A DNA stretch of 64,000 nt from Planctomycetota bacterium (GTDB taxonomy: Bacteria; Planctomycetota; UBA1135; GCA-002748355), in NCBI GenBank assembly GCA_002748355.1, contig PDSF01000030.1, positions 84,801 to 148,800 on the forward strand, read 5' to 3'. The first letter of the stretch is position 1. Every line of letters starts with the position of its first letter. This document shows, one piece after another, positions 33,956 through 42,673 of the stretch. The translations under genes were made by a program, and so were the position numbers. Under the pieces are notes generated by a model, which was not told the origin of the DNA, made no database searches, and worked only from the letters and a program-made list of their open reading frames with translations.

Positions 33956-35626
33956 ATGCGATACGGGTATCGACTTTTCTGGATGGCGATCGTCCTCGCT
34001 GTCGTCTTTGCACAATGCACCTCTAGCCAGTCGGCGAAGGACGAGTCCTACGACGTCGTCATCTACGGCGGCAGCTCGGCCGGAGTCACCGCTGCGCTGC
34101 AGTGCGCCCGGCTTGGGCGCTCGGTGGTCTTGATCGAAGCCAGTGAGCACATTGGTGGCCTCACGTCCGGTGGGCTCGGCGCTACCGACATCGGCAACAA
34201 GGCGGCGATTGGCGGGCTGGCGCGGCAGTTCTACCAACTGCTCTGGCAGCACTACGCCAAGGATGCGTCGTGGACTTGGCAGAAGCGCTCCGAGTATCGC
34301 AGTGTCAGGCAGCAGAGCTCCGAGCGCACGATGTGGACCTTCGAGCCGAGCGTCGCCGAAGCAACCCTGCGTGGCATGCTCGCCAAGCACGAGATCAAGC
34401 TCGTCACCAAAGAGCGCTTAAACCGCAGGGACGGCATTCAGATGAGCGACGGGCGGATCAGCGCGATTCGCATGGAGTCGGGGCGCAGCTTCGCCGGGCG
34501 CATGTTTATCGACACGAGCTACGAAGGCGACCTCATGGCCCTGGCGGGTGTGTCCTTCACCGTGGGCCGCGAGAGCAAGTCTCGCTACGGCGAGTCGCTC
34601 AACGGCATCCAGGTCAAGAACGCCGTGCACCATCAGTTCGTCGTCCCCGTCGATCCCTACGTCGTTGCCGGCGATAAGAGCAGCGGCCTGCTCCCGGGTA
34701 TCACCGAGGGGCCTTTGCCGCCGGACGGCAGCGGCGACCACCGGGTGCAGGCCTACTGCTTCCGCATGTGCATCACCGACATCCCCGAGAACCGCGCCGA
34801 GTGGGTCAAGCCGAAGGACTACGACGAAAAGCTCTACGAGCTGCTCTTCCGTAACTTCGAAGCCGGCGACATGCGCATCCCCTGGAGTCCGATCTGGATG
34901 CCCAACCGCAAGACCGACACCAACAACAACTTCGCAGTGTCGACGGACTTCATCGGCCACAACTACGAATGGCCCAATGCCAGCTACGCCGAACGAGAGA
35001 GGATCTTCGCCCGGCACCTGAGCTACCAGCAGGGGCTCTTATGGTCGCTGGCGCATCACCCGCGCGTGCCCGAGCAAATCCGCAAGCACTTCCAAAAGTA
35101 CGGGCCGGCCAAGGACGAGTTCGTCGACCACGGCAACTGGCCGCACCAGCTCTACGTCCGCGAAGCCCGGCGCATGGTCTCCGACTACGTCATGACCCAG
35201 CACGACTGCCAAGGCCGCCGCAGGGCCAAGGACGCCGTCGGGCTCGCCGCCTACACCATGGATTCGCACAACATCCAGCGCTACGTCGACGAACACGGCC
35301 ACGTGCGTAACGAAGGCGACGTCCAAGTCGGAGGCTTCCCGCCCTATCCCATCTCCTACCGCTCCATCCGCCCCAAAAAGTCGGAGTGCAAAAACCTCCT
35401 AGTGCCGCTCTGCCTCTCCGCCTCCCACATTGCCTACGGCTCCATCCGCATGGAGCCAGTATTCATGGTGCTAGGCCAGTCCGCAGCAAGCGCCGCCTCC
35501 CTCGCCATCCAAGAGGGCGTCGCCGTCCAAGACATTCCGATCAAGGCCCTACAACAGCGACTCCTCGCCGATGGCCAAGTTCTCGACTGGGCCGAAGCAA
35601 AAGGCCGAACAAGCACGCATCGCTAA
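33956..35626 (+). CDS. Secreted FAD-dependent oxidoreductase (PF12831 type)
   Basis: 556 residues. After an N-terminal hydrophobic segment (LFWMAIVLAVVFA) comes the dinucleotide-binding motif VVIYGGSSAGVTAALQCARLG and VVLIEASEHIGGLTSGGLGATD, the signature of PF12831 FAD oxidoreductases common in Planctomycetota and Verrucomicrobiota. FIDTSYEGDLMALAGV and RMVSDYVMTQHDC follow. A cysteine follows the hydrophobic segment (AQCTSS), but Gln before it makes a lipobox doubtful. AGGAG lies 6 bases before ATG 33956. The family often sits in polysaccharide-degradation loci; here it converges on an agarase-like hydrolase. Substrate unknown. Confidence 0.87.
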   Translation: MRYGYRLFWMAIVLAVVFAQCTSSQSAKDESYDVVIYGGSSAGVTAALQCARLGRSVVLIEASEHIGGLTSGGLGATDIGNKAAIGGLARQFYQLLWQHYAKDASWTWQKRSEYRSVRQQSSERTMWTFEPSVAEATLRGMLAKHEIKLVTKERLNRRDGIQMSDGRISAIRMESGRSFAGRMFIDTSYEGDLMALAGVSFTVGRESKSRYGESLNGIQVKNAVHHQFVVPVDPYVVAGDKSSGLLPGITEGPLPPDGSGDHRVQAYCFRMCITDIPENRAEWVKPKDYDEKLYELLFRNFEAGDMRIPWSPIWMPNRKTDTNNNFAVSTDFIGHNYEWPNASYAERERIFARHLSYQQGLLWSLAHHPRVPEQIRKHFQKYGPAKDEFVDHGNWPHQLYVREARRMVSDYVMTQHDCQGRRRAKDAVGLAAYTMDSHNIQRYVDEHGHVRNEGDVQVGGFPPYPISYRSIRPKKSECKNLLVPLCLSASHIAYGSIRMEPVFMVLGQSAASAASLAIQEGVAVQDIPIKALQQRLLADGQVLDWAEAKGRTSTHR

Positions 35627-35822
35627 CGCGCAAAGGCAGAGCCAGCGACGGCAAGGTCATGAGCGACGAGCTGCAGCTCCTGCCGCTTCGCTGAGCGCCA
35701 GCCAGAGCAGCAGCCGCCCTCCGGCAACGCCCCCTTGGCCAAACAGAACGAGCAGCGAAGCTCGCAAGCACACTGGCGATGACCAGAGAGAAAGCTCTCT
35801 ACAACAAGAACTCGCCCAGCCC

Positions 35823-37862
35823 TCAGAAGCAGGTCGGGCGCACTTTGACGGCTCGCTCGGTGCTCGGGGCTCGTTTGCCTAGTAGCACTGGCAGCAGTTG
35901 GCGGTGCGTCGCTTTCACGGCTTCGGCGAGTTCGGCGTAGGGGCGTAGGCAGACGTCGACGAAGCCGATGTTGTAGTTTTCGCCGTCGAAGCGTCCGGTG
36001 ATGGGCTGGTCGTTCCACTGGAAGTGGTGGGCGCCGACGAGGCTTGGTAGGGCGGCGCCCTGCTCGATGTAGTAGCGGTAGGCCTTGCCGCGCTCGCGCT
36101 GGTCGCGCACGCCGCGGATGCCGGTCGAGGGCAGGCCGCGGTCGGTGGCGCCGTGGTGGAACTCGCCGATCATCACCGGCAGCCCGGTGCGGCGGGTGAT
36201 TTCGGCGATGCTCTTGGCGTTCGGCCGCTCGCGGTAGCTGTTGATCGAGAACACGTCGAAGAGCTCCCCGGCCGCGACATAGCAGAGCTCCGAGCTGACC
36301 CAGGCGTAGCGGATGCCGAGGTTGAGGTGATGCGGGTCGACCTTGCGCAGCGCCAGGCTCGGCAGCCGCAGGTAGCGGTCGACCATAAGCTCGCTAAACG
36401 TCCACAGCTCGTCCCAGGCCGGGCCTCGCTCGGGCAGGGCATCGAAGGCCTGGCTCGCCAGGGCATCCCAGGAAGCCAGCTCGATCCCCCAGGCCTCTGC
36501 CAGCGCCTGGGGCGTCCCGTGTCGCTCCCGCAGCCACCGCACCAGCTCGTCGCGCGTCGCCGAACGCTTCGCCGCCCCGAGCATCTCCAGCGCCAGGTTG
36601 TGCCGGCCAAAAGCCCAGTTCGGCTCGTTGCGTAGGAAGTAACCGATCAGGTAGGGGTCATCCCTGTGCTTCTTGAGCTGGCGGGCGTAGCGCTCACTGC
36701 GCTCGGCATACTCCTCGGCGAAGACGTCGGGGAAGTCGCGGTAGACCCTGAGCCTGGTCGAGGGGAAGCCACCGAGCGGCAGCACCCAGGGCAGCTTGGC
36801 CACGGCGATGAAGCGCCTGTCGGACCAGTTGCCGATCGTGTTACAGCCGAGCTCGAGCAGCTGGGCGCGCGTCGTGTCGCACCAAGAAGACCACCACCGC
36901 TCGCCAAAGGCGCGGATCAGATTGGCGCGACCGAAAGAGAAGCTGCGCATGCCCCGGTGTTGCCCGCTGCACGCGCCAAAGAGCGGGTCATCCGCCGGCG
37001 GCAGCCAGTCGAAGAGGTCCGCCATACCCGCCACCGGCCCCGAGCCCGGAGCCGCAACGCAGGTCGGGCCGACGCTAAAGAAGCCGCAACCCATGGGGTC
37101 GACCAGCCAGTGCCGCCCCTCGCGCTTCGCCGTGCGGAACCAGCCGCTGGCCTCAAAGGACACGGCGCGGAAGCCGCCGTAGCGACTGCGCCCTTCCTGC
37201 TCAGACTGCGGTCGACTCGGCCGCGCCCGGCGCAAGCGCTGCAGCAGCTCCTTCACGTCCTTGGTCTTGCCCGGCCAGTCCCGCGCCTTCCACTGCCCAA
37301 GCTCGTCGACGATCGGCGTCGCGAGCGCCGGTGCCGGCTGCGGCTCCTCGACCGAGAGCCCGATGCGTTCGATGCGCAGCCGCGCCTTCGCGTCGACCCC
37401 CTCGCTGAGCCTGAGGCTCACCCGCTCGATCGCCGACGGCAGCAGCCTCCGCCCAGAGACCACGCCCTTGAGCTGCCGCGGCCGCCGCGGGCAAAAGATC
37501 GTCTGCCCGTCGAGCATCGAGAGAGGAAAGACCAGCCGCGTCGGCAGGCCGGGCAGCAGGCCCAGCTTGGCGCTGATGCGCGGGCGCTTCTGGCCCTTCG
37601 CAAAGAACTCCAAGCGCAGCATGCCCGAGTGCTGTCCGTCGAAGCGCAGGTCCGCGAACCAAAAGCGCTGCTTCGCCCAGAGCTCGCCGCCCGCAAACCA
37701 GATGCGGCCCCCCGGCCTCGCGAGCAGCACGGTCTCGCCCGCCGCGCTCGGCGCCGCCTTCTCCACGCGTTCGAGAGCAAGCTCCCCGAGCGCGAACTCA
37801 TGCTGCGCGGGCAGCGCCGGACTCAGACTGATAAGGGCGAGAACGAAGCAGGCATGACGCAT
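35823..37862 (-). CDS. Secreted GH50-like glycoside hydrolase (beta-agarase family)
   Basis: 679 residues with signal peptide (cleavage near LPAQ at 20). The N-terminal 215 residues are a beta-sandwich (carbohydrate-binding-like). The catalytic TIM barrel begins near residue 228 with GWFRTAKREGRHWLVDPMG and FFSVGPT, and holds the diagnostic ELGCNTIGNWSD. The proposed acid/base is Glu413 in GYFLRNEPNWAF and the nucleophile Glu567 in PVMIGEFHHGATDRG, matching clan GH-A retaining enzymes. Resemblance is to GH50 beta-agarases, so an agar or other marine galactan target is likely but not proven. Strand opposite to the FAD oxidoreductase, convergent. Confidence 0.83.
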   Translation of the reverse strand: MRHACFVLALISLSPALPAQHEFALGELALERVEKAAPSAAGETVLLARPGGRIWFAGGELWAKQRFWFADLRFDGQHSGMLRLEFFAKGQKRPRISAKLGLLPGLPTRLVFPLSMLDGQTIFCPRRPRQLKGVVSGRRLLPSAIERVSLRLSEGVDAKARLRIERIGLSVEEPQPAPALATPIVDELGQWKARDWPGKTKDVKELLQRLRRARPSRPQSEQEGRSRYGGFRAVSFEASGWFRTAKREGRHWLVDPMGCGFFSVGPTCVAAPGSGPVAGMADLFDWLPPADDPLFGACSGQHRGMRSFSFGRANLIRAFGERWWSSWCDTTRAQLLELGCNTIGNWSDRRFIAVAKLPWVLPLGGFPSTRLRVYRDFPDVFAEEYAERSERYARQLKKHRDDPYLIGYFLRNEPNWAFGRHNLALEMLGAAKRSATRDELVRWLRERHGTPQALAEAWGIELASWDALASQAFDALPERGPAWDELWTFSELMVDRYLRLPSLALRKVDPHHLNLGIRYAWVSSELCYVAAGELFDVFSINSYRERPNAKSIAEITRRTGLPVMIGEFHHGATDRGLPSTGIRGVRDQRERGKAYRYYIEQGAALPSLVGAHHFQWNDQPITGRFDGENYNIGFVDVCLRPYAELAEAVKATHRQLLPVLLGKRAPSTERAVKVRPTCF

Positions 37863-38089
37863 GAGACTCCTCGGTCAAGACGCCCCCAGTCTGCGCGTCC
37901 GCGCCGCGCCTTCCACCCTCGCGTAGCTTTTCAGCAGCAGCGCCGCGTGCAAGGAGCATCGCATCACCGTCGGCAACGCCGCAGATTAGCGGGAGAAACG
38001 CGCGCCCTCCTGGCCACGAGGGCCGGGTGAGGACGCGCGTGTGAAGAGCATGCTCCAGGGCCGCCCTTCGGGCTCAGCGGCGCTTGGGC

Positions 38090-40513
38090 TCAGCTGCTCT
38101 TCGGTTTCAGGGAGCGCCCGAGCCAGAGAGAACTCATGACCACCGAAACGCTGGAGAGGCTCATCGCCAGCGCCGCTGCTGCGGGGCTCAGCGAAATACC
38201 CAGCAGAGGTTGCAGGGCTCCGGCTGCGAGCGGAATGGCGATGACGTTGTAGACGAAGGCCAGGAGGAGGTTCCTCTTGATGGTGGCGCTGGTCTTGCGA
38301 GCGAGCAGAAAAGCGTCAGGGAGTCGCCCGATGCCTTCGCCAAGCAGGACCAGATCCGCCGACGAAGCGCTCATCGCGTTGCGGCCCCCGACGGCGATGC
38401 CAACACTGGCCCGCGACAGCGCCGGCGCATCGTTGATTCCGTCGCCGAGCATGGCGACTCGCTGCCCGGCTTTCTCCAGGCTATCGATACGCGCCAGCTT
38501 GTCGTTGGGGGTGAGCTGGCCAAAGGCATCGTCGATGGCCAGTTCGTTCGCAGCGGCCTGCACCACTTCTTGCCGGTCGCCGGACAAAATCGCCAAGCGA
38601 AGCCCAAGCTGGCGACAGCCCTGCACCGCTGCCTTGGTCTCCGGCCGCAGCGCATCACTGAGCTGGAGCAAGCCGAGTAGCTTCCCCCCGCGAGCCAGCC
38701 AAACCTCGGAGGCCCAACCCTCGCCGGGGCTCTCGCTGCGCAGGGAGGCATCCAGCTCGACGCCATGCTCACGCAGCAGCCCCTCGTTGCCGAGCAGCAG
38801 CTCCTGGCCAGCGGACTCGCCGCGCACCCCCTGCCCTGGCAGCAGCTCGAGCATGCTCGCCTCCGCCGGCTCCACGCCCCGCTGCTCCGCCCCAGCGACG
38901 ATGGCGCGTGCGAGAGGATGCTCGCTCTGCTTCTCGACGCCGGCGGCCAGGGCCAGGATCTCCTCTTCGCTAGCGCCAGCCCCAGGCCGCAGCGCCAGCA
39001 GCTCGGGTTTGCCGCTGGTCAAGGTTCCGGTCTTGTCGAAGCAGACGGTATCGATCTGCCGGGCGCGCTCGATCACGCCGCTGCCTTTGAGCAGGACTCC
39101 CAGCTTGGCCCCGCGTGCCGCCGCCACCACCAGCGCCGTCGGCGTCGCCAGCCCGAGGGCGCAGGGACAGGCAATCACCAGCACGCTGAGCAGGTGCAGC
39201 AGCGCCTGATCGAAGTGACCGGTAAACAGCGCCCAAAGCAGCCCGCTCAGCACGGCAATGCCAATCACCACCGGCACGAAGATCGCGGCAATGCGATCGA
39301 CCAGCTCCTGCACCGGCGCGCGCTCACGCTGCGCCTGCTTGACCAGTTCGAGAATCCTCCCAAGGGTCGAACCCTCGGCATCCTCACTGGCCCGAACACG
39401 CAGGGGAGCAAGCCCGTTGACGCTGCCACCAGCAACCTGTGAACCAGGAGCCTTGGGCACCGCAGCGCTCTCGCCGGTGATCAGCGACTCGTCGCAGTCG
39501 CTGTGGCCATCGAGCACTTCGCCATCGAGGGGAATCCTCTCACCGGGCAGCACCAAAAACTCCACCCCAGCGCGCAGCTCCTCAATCGGAATCTCCGCCT
39601 CCTGCTTACCGGCGACCACGCGAACCGTCTTGGGCATGTGTTCGGCGAGCTCCGCGACCCCGCGCACGGCAGCCAGCCGCGCCCGCGCCTCAAGCATGCG
39701 CCCAAAGAGGACCAGCACCGAGATCATCGCCACCGCATCGAGGTAGAAATGCCCCAGCCCCGTCTCGCCAAGACGCTCCATCGTGAAGACCAAGAGCCCA
39801 TGCACGAAGGCTGTCCCCGTGCTCAGGGCAATCAGGGTATTCATCTCGGCGCTGCCATGACGTAAGGAGCGCCAGGCCGAGGTAAAGAAGATCCTCGCGG
39901 GGAAGAGCAGCAAGAGGCCGGTCAAGACGAAGGCCAGCCCCTGACGCGCCACCTCAGGCAGCACGTCAAAGAGACTCGTCATCGTCAGCAGCACGGCGGG
40001 CACGCCAAGCAGCAGGGCCTGCACCAGCCGCCCAGCATACTCACGCAGCTCGGCACCGGTCCGCTCCACCGGCCCGAGGTCGGCGCTCTTACCCTCGTGG
40101 ATCTGCACTGCATCCCCTAGAGCCGCACGCAGCCTTCGGCGCGAAGGCCCCGGTGCCAGGAAGCGCGCTTCGACCAGCCCCTCTCTCGGCTCGACACCGA
40201 GGAACTCCGGCAGGGCGGCCAAGGCACGCTGGGCACTGGCTTCATCCACCGACTCGAGGAGATAGCTCCGCCTCGTGGTGGAGAAGCCGGACTCTTCGAC
40301 CAAAGCCTCCAGCTCGCTGCCGCTCATCGGGCCCGAGAGCTCGACTTCGGCCTCGGCCAGCGGCAGCTGAACGTGAACACTCTCGATGCGGTCGCTCTCC
40401 AGGAGCTTCTTCTGCACCTTGCCAGAGCAGCCGGCGCAGCGCATGCCCAGCACCCGCAAGGCGAGCTTCTCGCCACTCGAAGGCACGGACGCCCCCGGCT
40501 GCGAAGCGCTCAC
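38090..40513 (-). CDS. copA: Copper-type P1B ATPase
   Basis: 807 residues. One N-terminal heavy-metal-associated domain with GMRCAGCSGKV, then a degenerate second segment. Eight-helix P1B layout with intramembrane CPC in VIACPCALGLATPTA, phosphorylation site DKTGTLTSG, SEHPLARAI, and GDGINDAPALSRA. Helix 7 contains YNVIAIPLAAG and helix 8 MSLSSVSVVMSSLWL, the YN and M-SS residues of Cu(I) transporters (P1B-1). Predicted to pump Cu+ out of the cytoplasm. Start is GTG 40513, overlapping the stop of the dehydrogenase gene (GTGA). No CopZ or CueR-like gene is adjacent. Confidence 0.92.
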   Translation of the reverse strand: MSASQPGASVPSSGEKLALRVLGMRCAGCSGKVQKKLLESDRIESVHVQLPLAEAEVELSGPMSGSELEALVEESGFSTTRRSYLLESVDEASAQRALAALPEFLGVEPREGLVEARFLAPGPSRRRLRAALGDAVQIHEGKSADLGPVERTGAELREYAGRLVQALLLGVPAVLLTMTSLFDVLPEVARQGLAFVLTGLLLLFPARIFFTSAWRSLRHGSAEMNTLIALSTGTAFVHGLLVFTMERLGETGLGHFYLDAVAMISVLVLFGRMLEARARLAAVRGVAELAEHMPKTVRVVAGKQEAEIPIEELRAGVEFLVLPGERIPLDGEVLDGHSDCDESLITGESAAVPKAPGSQVAGGSVNGLAPLRVRASEDAEGSTLGRILELVKQAQRERAPVQELVDRIAAIFVPVVIGIAVLSGLLWALFTGHFDQALLHLLSVLVIACPCALGLATPTALVVAAARGAKLGVLLKGSGVIERARQIDTVCFDKTGTLTSGKPELLALRPGAGASEEEILALAAGVEKQSEHPLARAIVAGAEQRGVEPAEASMLELLPGQGVRGESAGQELLLGNEGLLREHGVELDASLRSESPGEGWASEVWLARGGKLLGLLQLSDALRPETKAAVQGCRQLGLRLAILSGDRQEVVQAAANELAIDDAFGQLTPNDKLARIDSLEKAGQRVAMLGDGINDAPALSRASVGIAVGGRNAMSASSADLVLLGEGIGRLPDAFLLARKTSATIKRNLLLAFVYNVIAIPLAAGALQPLLGISLSPAAAALAMSLSSVSVVMSSLWLGRSLKPKSS

Positions 40514-41592
40514 GCCGGATCCTTACCAGCACCCGAAGGCTGCTGCCGACGTCCCTCTTCGATGATCTGATCGGCGACACGCTGCGCAGCTTCGGCTGTA
40601 GGAAGCCCCTCGCGCTCGGCCAGGTCGAAGATCTCGTTCAGCGCCTCGGGGATGCGCTCGATCTTCTCGTAGGCCAGCTTCTCGCTGTAGCCCCCCGGTG
40701 CGAACTCGACGCCGATGTTGACGATGCCACCAGCATTCACCACATAGTCCGGCGCGTAGAGAATGCCCCGCTCCTGCAGCATGGCCCCATGCTTCGGCGC
40801 CAGCAGCTGGTTATTGGCAGCGCCAGCCACCGCCTTGCAGCGCAGCTTGGGAATACTCTCGTCGTTGAGGATGGCGCCAAGGGCGCAGGGGGAGAGGAGG
40901 TCGCATTCGCTCTGCATCAGCTCGTCCTGGCTGGCCGCCAGCTCGATCCCCAGCTCCGTCGCCAGCTGCTGCTGCCGCTCCTTGTTGATATCAAAGGCCA
41001 GGACCTGGGCGCCGCCTTGGACCAAGTGCCGCACCAGGCGGCCGCCGACAGCGCCGGTGCCGAGCACGGAGATGCGACGCCCCTCAAAGCTATCGCTACC
41101 AAAAACCCGCTTCAGCGTGGCCCGAACCGCCAACTCGCAGCCCTTGGCCGTCGCCGGACTCGGGTCACCTGAGCCGCCGATATTCTGCGGCAGACCGGTC
41201 ACCCACTGGGTCTCTTCCCGCACGATCATGAGATCATCCACCGTGCAGCCGACGTCCTCGGCGATGCGATAAGCGCCGCCCAAGGAGTCGACGAAGCGCC
41301 CCATGGCCCGCAACCTCTCGGGCGTCTTGCCTTCGGGCTTGGAAACCATGACCGCCTTGCCGCCACCGAGCCCGGTGCGCGCGACCGCGCTCTTGTAGCT
41401 CATGCCCTCGGCCAGGCGCAGCACATCGGTCAGGGCATCCTTCTCGTCTTCGTACCACCAGATGCGCATGCCGCCAGCCGCAGGGCCCAGCACGGTCGAA
41501 TGCACGGCGATAAAGCCCAGGAGCCCAGTCTCAGAGTCCTCGGCACGGAGGACCTTCTCGTAGCCCTCGACTTTGATTTCACGGATATCCAC
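40510..41592 (-). CDS. Leucine/valine/phenylalanine dehydrogenase
   Basis: 360 residues from GTG 41592, which has an AGAGGAG six bases upstream; the longer frame to 41838 is not homologous. Typical Leu DH length is about 365. GPAAGGMRIW, AEGMSYKSAVA (Lys67) and GLGGGKAVMVSKP (Lys79) form the substrate site; GTGAVGGRLVRHL binds NAD, and CALGAILND and VAGAANNQL are conserved. It deaminates a branched-chain or aromatic amino acid reversibly to the 2-oxo acid, using NAD+. Overlapping the copA start is unusual, so co-transcription with a copper pump may be only positional. Exact substrate not resolved. Confidence 0.87.
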   Translation of the reverse strand: MDIREIKVEGYEKVLRAEDSETGLLGFIAVHSTVLGPAAGGMRIWWYEDEKDALTDVLRLAEGMSYKSAVARTGLGGGKAVMVSKPEGKTPERLRAMGRFVDSLGGAYRIAEDVGCTVDDLMIVREETQWVTGLPQNIGGSGDPSPATAKGCELAVRATLKRVFGSDSFEGRRISVLGTGAVGGRLVRHLVQGGAQVLAFDINKERQQQLATELGIELAASQDELMQSECDLLSPCALGAILNDESIPKLRCKAVAGAANNQLLAPKHGAMLQERGILYAPDYVVNAGGIVNIGVEFAPGGYSEKLAYEKIERIPEALNEIFDLAEREGLPTAEAAQRVADQIIEEGRRQQPSGAGKDPA

Positions 41593-41862
41593 GTCGATCT
41601 CCTCTAGCAGGCCGTTGGAAAAGTACGCGAGCGACAGAGTGCCGGATTCGGCACCACCGGACACCGAAGACGGTGCTTTTCTGGCGAACAACTTTATCAA
41701 GGGCCTGCGTACAAGCGCTTGGAAAAGACGCGATGCCGCCGGGAATCCGGGGCCCTGGAGCCGCATGGCCCTGGCAGGCGAGGGGCACGAACAAGGAAGA
41801 GTCCGGCGTATTGCCCATGCCGATCCTTGCAAGTTCACGGCTCTGCGGCTTTCGTCCCCAAG

Positions 41863-42651
41863 ATGCGCGTCATCGAGTTTGATAGTCCCGAGAGTTCCGC
41901 CGAACTCGTCGCCAACGAAATCCTCAGCGCCCTGGCCCAGAAGCCCGACCTGGTGCTTGGCCTAGCCACGGGCTCGACCCCCATCGGCGTCTACCAACGG
42001 CTGGTCGCGGCGAAGCGCGAAGGCCGCGCCGACTTCTCCCAGGTTCGGACCTTTAACCTCGACGAATACGTCGGGTTATCGGCCGAGCACCCTCAGAGCT
42101 ACCGCTACTTCATGCGCGAGCAGCTCTTTGCCGAAGCCGGCATCCCCGAGGAGCACGTCCACTTCCCCCCTACCGAACTCGAAGGTCTAGCCGCAGCCTG
42201 CGCCGCCTATGAAGCAGCGATCCGAGACTGCGGCGGTATCGATATCCAAATCCTCGGCCTCGGCTCAAACGGCCATATCGGATTCAACGAACCGACGTCC
42301 TCCCTGGCCTCGCGCACACGGCTCAAGACACTGGCCAGCAAGACCATCGAAGACAACGCCCGCTTCTACTCCCCAGGCGAGGAGCAGCCTCAGCTCGCAA
42401 CAACCATGGGGATCGGCACCATCATGGATGCAAAGTGCATCCTCCTGCAGGCCTTCGGCCAGAAGAAGGCGCCAGCTGTCCATGCGGCGATCGAGGGCGC
42501 AATCTCCAGCTTCTGTCCGGCGACAGTCCTACAAATGCATCCGCATGTGAGCTTCCTCCTTGACGCCGATTCGGCATCGCTACTGACGATGCGCGACTAC
42601 TACCGTCGTGTCCGCGAAAACGAGCTGCGCCTACAGCAGCCGCAGCACTAA
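41863..42651 (+). CDS. nagB: Glucosamine-6-phosphate deaminase
   Basis: 262 residues, the normal NagB size. LVLGLATGSTPIGVYQRL is the phosphate-binding loop; FNLDEYVGL holds the catalytic Asp; GLGSNGHIGFNEP and ILLQAFGQKKAPAVHAAIEG complete the signature. It converts glucosamine 6-phosphate to fructose 6-phosphate and ammonia, in amino-sugar breakdown. The start ATG 41863 gives the standard N-terminus MRVIEF. No nagA or sugar transporter lies beside it. Confidence 0.95.
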   Translation: MRVIEFDSPESSAELVANEILSALAQKPDLVLGLATGSTPIGVYQRLVAAKREGRADFSQVRTFNLDEYVGLSAEHPQSYRYFMREQLFAEAGIPEEHVHFPPTELEGLAAACAAYEAAIRDCGGIDIQILGLGSNGHIGFNEPTSSLASRTRLKTLASKTIEDNARFYSPGEEQPQLATTMGIGTIMDAKCILLQAFGQKKAPAVHAAIEGAISSFCPATVLQMHPHVSFLLDADSASLLTMRDYYRRVRENELRLQQPQH

Positions 42652-42673
42652 ACCACAAATCGAAAGGTCCACG

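Noticed and set aside
33990..34030. Lipoprotein signal on the FAD oxidoreductase
   Set aside because: The residue before the cysteine is Gln, which does not fit a lipobox; treated as an ordinary signal or anchor.
36666..38030. 454-residue plus-strand frame opposite the GH50-like gene
   Set aside because: Antisense shadow; the minus strand has signal peptide and both catalytic glutamates.
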